Source: Virgibacillus doumboii | GTDB taxonomy: Bacteria > Bacillota > Bacilli > Bacillales > Amphibacillaceae | DNA length: 64,000 nucleotides | Assembly: GCF_902806455.1 (NCBI RefSeq) | Contig: NZ_CADCWQ010000002.1 | Span: 1-64,000 of the forward strand | Direction of reading: 5' to 3' | Shown here: positions 59,989 through 64,000 of the stretch, piece by piece | Layout: the number at the start of each line of letters is the position of its first letter | Position numbering within the stretch: position 1 is the stretch's first letter | The notes under the pieces: model-generated | The model's database searches: none | What the model was told of the DNA's origin: nothing | What the model saw: only the letters and a program-made list of their open reading frames with translations | Translations under genes and position numbers: made by a program

Positions 59989-60279
59989 CTATGACTGCCT
60001 TTTTACATGCTCCTTAAAAGCATCAATAAAATGCTTTGGTGATGACTTTACGGTATACGTATATACACCTTTTACAGTGTGCAGATACAAAAGGCCACCT
60101 TCCGTACCAAACACTCGATATGACATATCAAGGACATCCGAAAGAGGAAATTCATGATATTTGGTTATAACCCTGTCGTTATACAGGTATATCAGACGTT
60201 CATACTCCACATCGATTTGCTCGATGCTGCTCACTTCGCGTTGAACTTTAAAATACGGATGCTCAGCTATCAAATACAT
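59989..60279 (-). CDS. Small protein of unknown function
   Basis: A 96-residue cytosolic protein (MYLIAEHPYFKVQREVSSIE, then YNDRVITKYHEFPLSDVLDM, YRVFGTEGGLLYLHTVKGVY and HFIDAFKEHVKRQS). The alternating strands and closing helix suggest a compact PH-like or YqgU-type fold, but no family is assured. ATG 60279 follows GGAGG by 6 bases; the upstream open frame to 60396 is spurious. Divergent from the LysM gene. Similar small proteins are common in Bacillaceae. Confidence 0.7.
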   Translation of the reverse strand: MYLIAEHPYFKVQREVSSIEQIDVEYERLIYLYNDRVITKYHEFPLSDVLDMSYRVFGTEGGLLYLHTVKGVYTYTVKSSPKHFIDAFKEHVKRQS

Positions 60280-60372
60280 GGTTAACCTCCATTTATTTTT
60301 AATTCCTTCTACACGATTACCCATATGGCACATATTATATAATTGAATTTTTAATTTTGGAAGGTGATATGT

Positions 60373-61182
60373 TTGAGTATTGTCAGACAAACCCACTTTA
60401 TTTATACGGTACAGCCAGGCGACACCCTTTATGGCATTGCTTCCCGATTTTCAAGCACTCCACAGGCAATTGCAAATGCCAATCACTTTTATCCTCCCGT
60501 AACTGCCGGCCCTGACTTAATTTATCCGGGTCAGTTGTTAATTGTACCATCCAACGCAACCGCTAATGCATCAACCTTTTTTGTAGTTAATCCAGGGAAC
60601 GAATTGTACTTCATCGCGTTACGCTTTTCAGCCAGTGTGGATTTGATTGCCGGAATCAATGAAAGTATTAATAATCCGGATATGATCTTTGCCGGGCAGC
60701 AATTACTTGTGCCTGCATTTATTTATAATGTGGAACAGGGTGATTCCATTTATAATATTGAACAGCGGTTTGGCATTCCAAGGGCAAATATCATCCGTGC
60801 TAACCTTGATCGGCCGGGTTTTTCACCAGATGTTATTTGGCCGGGATATTCATTGATTATTCCAATGCGGACTTCTGTGAACATTGCTGTTGCTCACCCT
60901 TTACCAGGAACTGTGATTCAAAGCGGACAAAGAATAGCGGGATGGGCACGGGCTTTTGAAGCTACCGTCCTTCATCAGGTAGTTGACAGTAATGGGGTAG
61001 TCGTCTCGGCTGAAAGGTCTGTTATGGCTTCGCAGGGAGCACCGGCTTATGGGTGGTTTGAAGCTTCATTGCCATTTGATCGACAGCCAACATCCAACAC
61101 CGGAGAAATACTTGTGTATACACGTAGTGCAGCAACAAATCAAATGCAGGATCTGGTGAGGGTCCAAGTGTATTTTAGTTAA
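60373..61182 (+). CDS. LysM-repeat protein with Gmad2 domain
   Basis: A 269-residue protein with three LysM repeats: about residues 10-55 (YTVQPGDTLYGIASRF), 63-107 (FVVNPGNELYFIALRF) and 109-155 (YNVEQGDSIYNIEQRF). A Gmad2 immunoglobulin-like domain (about 160-269: VAHPLPGTVIQSGQRIAGWA) follows; Gmad2 is associated with spore germination proteins. Probably binds peptidoglycan or chitin-like glycan on the cell or spore surface. There is no signal peptide, which fits delivery by the spore mother cell. TTG 60373 follows GGAAGG by 8 bases; GTG 60364 overlaps it. Confidence 0.88.
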   Translation: MSIVRQTHFIYTVQPGDTLYGIASRFSSTPQAIANANHFYPPVTAGPDLIYPGQLLIVPSNATANASTFFVVNPGNELYFIALRFSASVDLIAGINESINNPDMIFAGQQLLVPAFIYNVEQGDSIYNIEQRFGIPRANIIRANLDRPGFSPDVIWPGYSLIIPMRTSVNIAVAHPLPGTVIQSGQRIAGWARAFEATVLHQVVDSNGVVVSAERSVMASQGAPAYGWFEASLPFDRQPTSNTGEILVYTRSAATNQMQDLVRVQVYFS

Positions 61183-61528
61183 TAAATTTGTGTACCATTG
61201 CTTCACGGGATTGCGACTTCCGCTAATCAACTGCCTATATTATCTATCGATTAGTTGTTTTTGACACAAAAGACAGATAATGTACAGTAAACGCCGCGTA
61301 TGATTTCCGCTGCGGGCCGTACTGGAAGTTATTTCAGTGAAGAATCAGTCCTTGCAGAAAAAATACAGTAACACTGCGAGTTTTTCTCCCGTTAGAAGGC
61401 AGGTCGATTAAAAGCGGCCATTGCAGACAACACAGGTATATACGCCTGCAGGAACATCCCAAGCTTACTCCACCTCCGTACGATTAGTCCTTAGATCTTG
61501 TTATTGAGATAACCATAAGATGACGGTA
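61183..61528. other. Intergenic stretch, nothing recognised
   Basis: No ORF, tRNA, terminator or known motif that I can support; the start should contain the LysM gene trailer, but no clear terminator hairpin is seen. Confidence 0.5.
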
Positions 61529-61709
61529 GCAGACATATTTTCCGCTAATCACTCCAAAATCACTGTTTTAGCAGGATTTGCGGACATATTATCCTTTATC
61601 CAGCAATAATCATATGAAAACAGGTTGAACTTGGGGCAATAACGGAAAATATGTCCGCATGTAGGCTGAAATTCACTTGAATGTTAAAAATAAGGGAAAA
61701 TATGTCCGC
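61529..61709. repeat. Four-part inverted element, type A, copy 4
   Basis: Units 61529-61549 (GCAGACATATTTTCCGCTAA), 61580-61600 (GCGGACATATTATCCTTTAT), 61638-61658 (AATAACGGAAAATATGTCCG) and 61689-61709 (AATAAGGGAAAATATGTCCG). Same order and 181-bp span as the other copies. Confidence 0.88.
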
Positions 61710-61910
61710 CTGATTATTATCTAAGTACGGATCGGATGCTCCGCGTGGAGGTTGAAGCTCTGTCCATCCGCCCGCAGAAATTCTGGTTGGCATGGCGAGA
61801 AGTGCAAGTATTTATAAGTAATGTTCCGGTGTATACTTCGCATTTTCTATCAACAAAGAGGTTAAAAAACATCACAATTTACAAAAACTGCTATTAGTTA
61901 TAAAGCTAAA
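61710..61910. other. Intergenic stretch, nothing recognised
   Basis: AT-rich non-coding DNA between the four-part repeat and the terminator of the TraB-family gene. Confidence 0.45.
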
Positions 61911-61944
61911 AGGTCAAACCGCTCCATTCCAGGCGGTTTGACCT
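61911..61944 (-). terminator. Terminator of the TraB-family gene
   Basis: AGGTCAAACCGC (61911-61922) pairs with GCGGTTTGACCT (61933-61944); on the minus strand it is followed by TTTAGC. Confidence 0.85.
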
Positions 61945-61979
61945 AATTTCAACTGTAAAGACATGAATGATCCGCGCTT

Positions 61980-63146
61980 TTATATATTTTCAAAAAATAA
62001 CCGAAGGACATCGGCTCCACCAATAAATGTTCCTAACGAACTGCCCAGATTTGCCAGAACAACGACGAGCAGAATACGGCTTACCTTATTATTCCAAAAC
62101 CCTTTGACACTAAAAACATCTTCTGAAAGATTTTCAAAGTCCGCCACATTTGGCCGGCGGATATAGGCTTGTACTATCCCTGCAAACCAGCCTGCTGCAA
62201 TTAATGGATTCAGGGACGTTAATGGCGCTACAAGAAATGCTGTTACAATCGTTAATGGATGCCCTAAAGCAATCAGTGCTCCCAATGCTGAAAAGGACCC
62301 GTTCCACACGACCCAACTGATTGTCTGCTGAAAACCGGCAGAAGGATTCATATAGAATGTATAGGCAATTATAGCGAGAATAAGGATTGGAATTGACCAG
62401 CCAATTATTTTCGGAACTTTTGATTTAGGCGGGAGCTGTGATAACCGTTCCAGATCATGTTCCTTGTTTATCTCTTCCTTAATACCGGGGACATGAGCCG
62501 CTCCCAAAACAGCGACAATTTTATTGCCGGGGGCATCTTTGATTTTTTGGGACAAGTACTGGTCCCGTTCGTCTATTAATGGTTTCTTTAATTTTGGAAA
62601 GCTTTCGGTAAATTCCTGGAGCATAGAATTCAGCATATCCTGTGTTTTCATTTTCTCCAGTTCTTCTTCTGAAATCGTCTCTTTCGTGAAAATACTCCCA
62701 ATCACCTGCATGAGCAGGATTGCTTTCCCTTTTAGCCCTATATTTCCCCAAATACGAGAAAAGGTTGTTTGAATATTTCTATCAGCGAGGACGAGGTTGG
62801 CATCGATTTCTTCGGCTGATTCAATTCCTTGCATCATTTCCTGGCCTGCATTAATGCCAAACTGCTTTGCCATACGTTTTTGAAATGATGATATAGCAAG
62901 GTTCATTAATAGTAATGTTGCCTTCTTTTCTTTAATAACCTTGAAAATATCCATGTCTTTCCATTTGTTGCCTTCTTTAATCGAATTGTATCGTTGTTCA
63001 TCCAGTTCGATACAGACTGAATCAGGCTGTTCTGATTCGATGACTTCTTTTACCTGTTCCGCACTGTGTTTTGATACGTGGGCTGTGCCAATCAGTATAA
63101 ATTCTTTATCATCCAGATGTATTCTGGTAATGTTCTCTTCTGTCAT
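61980..63146 (-). CDS. TraB/GumN (TraB-PrgY) family membrane protein
   Basis: A 388-residue protein of the TraB-PrgY family. The N-terminal half is cytoplasmic with the conserved ILIGTAHVSKHSAEQVKEVI, DSVCIELDEQRY and VAVLGAAHVPGI motifs (GxxH pairs suggesting metal chemistry). The C-terminal half (about 250-385) has four or more membrane helices, including LGHPLTIVTAFLVAPLTSLN and the re-entrant GGADVLRLFF. Enterococcal TraB/PrgY shuts down or degrades peptide pheromone; function in other bacteria is unproven. AAGGAAGG precedes the ATG. Monocistronic. Confidence 0.88.
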   Translation of the reverse strand: MTEENITRIHLDDKEFILIGTAHVSKHSAEQVKEVIESEQPDSVCIELDEQRYNSIKEGNKWKDMDIFKVIKEKKATLLLMNLAISSFQKRMAKQFGINAGQEMMQGIESAEEIDANLVLADRNIQTTFSRIWGNIGLKGKAILLMQVIGSIFTKETISEEELEKMKTQDMLNSMLQEFTESFPKLKKPLIDERDQYLSQKIKDAPGNKIVAVLGAAHVPGIKEEINKEHDLERLSQLPPKSKVPKIIGWSIPILILAIIAYTFYMNPSAGFQQTISWVVWNGSFSALGALIALGHPLTIVTAFLVAPLTSLNPLIAAGWFAGIVQAYIRRPNVADFENLSEDVFSVKGFWNNKVSRILLVVVLANLGSSLGTFIGGADVLRLFFENI

Positions 63147-63222
63147 TTACGACCTTCCTTTTATGTACAATCTGCATTCAAAATGAATATTTCTTTTGTA
63201 TAGTTTGTTGCTATCTATACCC

Positions 63223-63401
63223 GCAGCCCGGATACACTTCGCTTTCACACCTCCGGGTACCAAGGCGACATCTGCTCAAAAAGTACGTTTTCGCAGTGTC
63301 TTCTTAGCCCGGGGCGGCTGGTGAGCCCTCTTCGTGCTTACGCACTCAGTGGTCTCACCGATGCCTTAGCTCCCCCAGGAGTCTACGTGTATCCGGGCTG
63401 C
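63223..63401. repeat. 179-bp element with perfect 15-bp terminal inverted repeats
   Basis: GCAGCCCGGATACAC at 63223-63237 and its exact complement GTGTATCCGGGCTGC at 63387-63401. The interior (TTCGCTTTCACACCTCCGGG, AGTACGTTTTCGCAGTGTCT) is shared, in reverse, with 52150-52220. This has the form of a MITE. It sits in the TraB/ypjP gap with no gene inside; the rest of that gap (63147-63222, 63402-63471) is blank. Confidence 0.85.
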
Positions 63402-63471
63402 TTGTATGAAACTGTAGTCACTATTACTTCTTCAAAAGCAACTAATCCTGAAAAAACTGTTTAAACGAAAT

Positions 63472-63498
63472 AAAAAGCCTGGTATACATCCAGGCTTA
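63472..63498 (-). terminator. Terminator of the YpjP-like gene
   Basis: AAGCCTGG (63475-63482) pairs with CCAGGCTT (63490-63497); on the minus strand it is followed by TTTTTATTT. Confidence 0.85.
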
Positions 63499-63503
63499 TC
63501 CTA

Positions 63504-64000
63504 TTATGCCATCCATTTCGGCGGAATATTTTTATCCCAGTAAATTTCTCCGATTTCGTGATGATTTTCAAATCCATCACTGCTCAAATGGTAATGAAAA
63601 TTAAACCAGTAACCTTCCAGTGGCCGGTTATCGCGGCGCACGTGGAACCGGGCGATATCTTTGTTTGTCCGATTGTCATAGATATTGAAAATCTTCTCAC
63701 CAAGACCGTCTGAAGGCCGCTCCGTTATACTGTAGTATGGAAGCACCTCTTCTTCCGATCCTGCCAGGATAACGTTAAGGGATTCTTCAATTTTAGGCAG
63801 AATTTCAGTCATAAAATCATCATCCACCTGTGTTGCAATTCTTGGACCCAGTTTTGTTATTGTCTGTTCTTTCGCCTTTTCCGTTAAATCATTTATATAT
63901 GTTTCAGTATAATCAATATTTTCAAGCGTTAAATCCGTTTCGCTATCATCTATAATCTGTGAATCAGCTACGGAAACTACATCATTAATATCCGATTCCG
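63504..64000 (-). CDS. ypjP: YpjP-like protein, C-terminal part (cut by window edge)
   Basis: The frame stays open from base 64000 to the stop at 63504, giving 164 residues; an internal GTG at 63827 is not the start. The C-terminus GYWFNFHYHLSSDGFENHHEIG, then GEIYWDKNIPPKWMA, is characteristic of the YpjP family of Bacillales. The visible N-side (LTEKAKEQTITKLGPRIATQ) is helical. Function is not established. The missing start lies to the right of the window. Confidence 0.8.
   Translation of the reverse strand, partial: ESDINDVVSVADSQIIDDSETDLTLENIDYTETYINDLTEKAKEQTITKLGPRIATQVDDDFMTEILPKIEESLNVILAGSEEEVLPYYSITERPSDGLGEKIFNIYDNRTNKDIARFHVRRDNRPLEGYWFNFHYHLSSDGFENHHEIGEIYWDKNIPPKWMA

Overview
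The window looks like a chromosomal scaffold piece from a low-GC, endospore-forming, probably halotolerant member of the Bacillaceae (Virgibacillus/Lentibacillus/Oceanobacillus type). The signs are the spoVR, yhbH and prkA sporulation-associated genes, a proline T-box ahead of proBA, a CcpA cre-like site, a glycine-betaine-binding lipoprotein, AAGGAGG ribosome sites with frequent TTG/GTG starts, and many Firmicutes-only DUF families. The genus is inferred from gene style only.

Layout. 1-4.5 kb is accessory DNA: the end of an IS66-type element, a gene remnant, then about 2.8 kb lying between the 3' end of rlmH and a second degenerate copy of that 3' end that still encodes EPYHK-stop. This is the arrangement left by SCC-type integration. 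The 2.8 kb carries a MerR/membrane-protein operon, a frameshifted RhuM gene and a RhuM-N/nuclease fusion. 5-30 kb is a mosaic of small regulator-plus-partner operons (PadR/DUF4188, MerR/ABC, TetR/ABC, ECF sigma/anti-sigma), proBA, lrgAB, a PlsC/GltS-like pair and a decaying toxin-antitoxin locus. 31-41 kb holds spoVR, gdhA, a PadR operon, yhbH and prkA. 42-48.5 kb has a cell-wall amidase, an acetolactate-synthase-like/aldehyde dehydrogenase operon, rocB and a phospholipase-A2-like peptide. 49-60 kb is a fatty-acid/acyl-CoA catabolic cluster, almost all on the minus strand. It includes two acyl-CoA dehydrogenases, hydroxyacyl-CoA dehydrogenase, acyl-CoA ligase, SDR, thioesterase, phosphotransferase, quinone oxidoreductase and a ComB-family phosphatase, with its own TetR and matching operators. 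60-64 kb has a LysM/Gmad2 protein, a TraB-family membrane protein and a partial YpjP.

The most striking feature is what fills the gaps between genes. I see several unrelated intergenic repeat families: (i) six copies of a ~180-bp four-part element with half-units in the order forward-forward-reverse-reverse (cores GCGGA...TTCCGYTATT); (ii) four arrays with a ~21-bp period, two built on the palindrome TCGCGCGA and two on TGTGAAC...AGCG; (iii) two-hairpin GGGGACAGG elements; (iv) GAGGCTGGGAC elements and a 179-bp element with perfect 15-bp terminal inverted repeats; (v) a 52-bp direct repeat. The four-part element and the 21-bp arrays are the best candidates for something undescribed.
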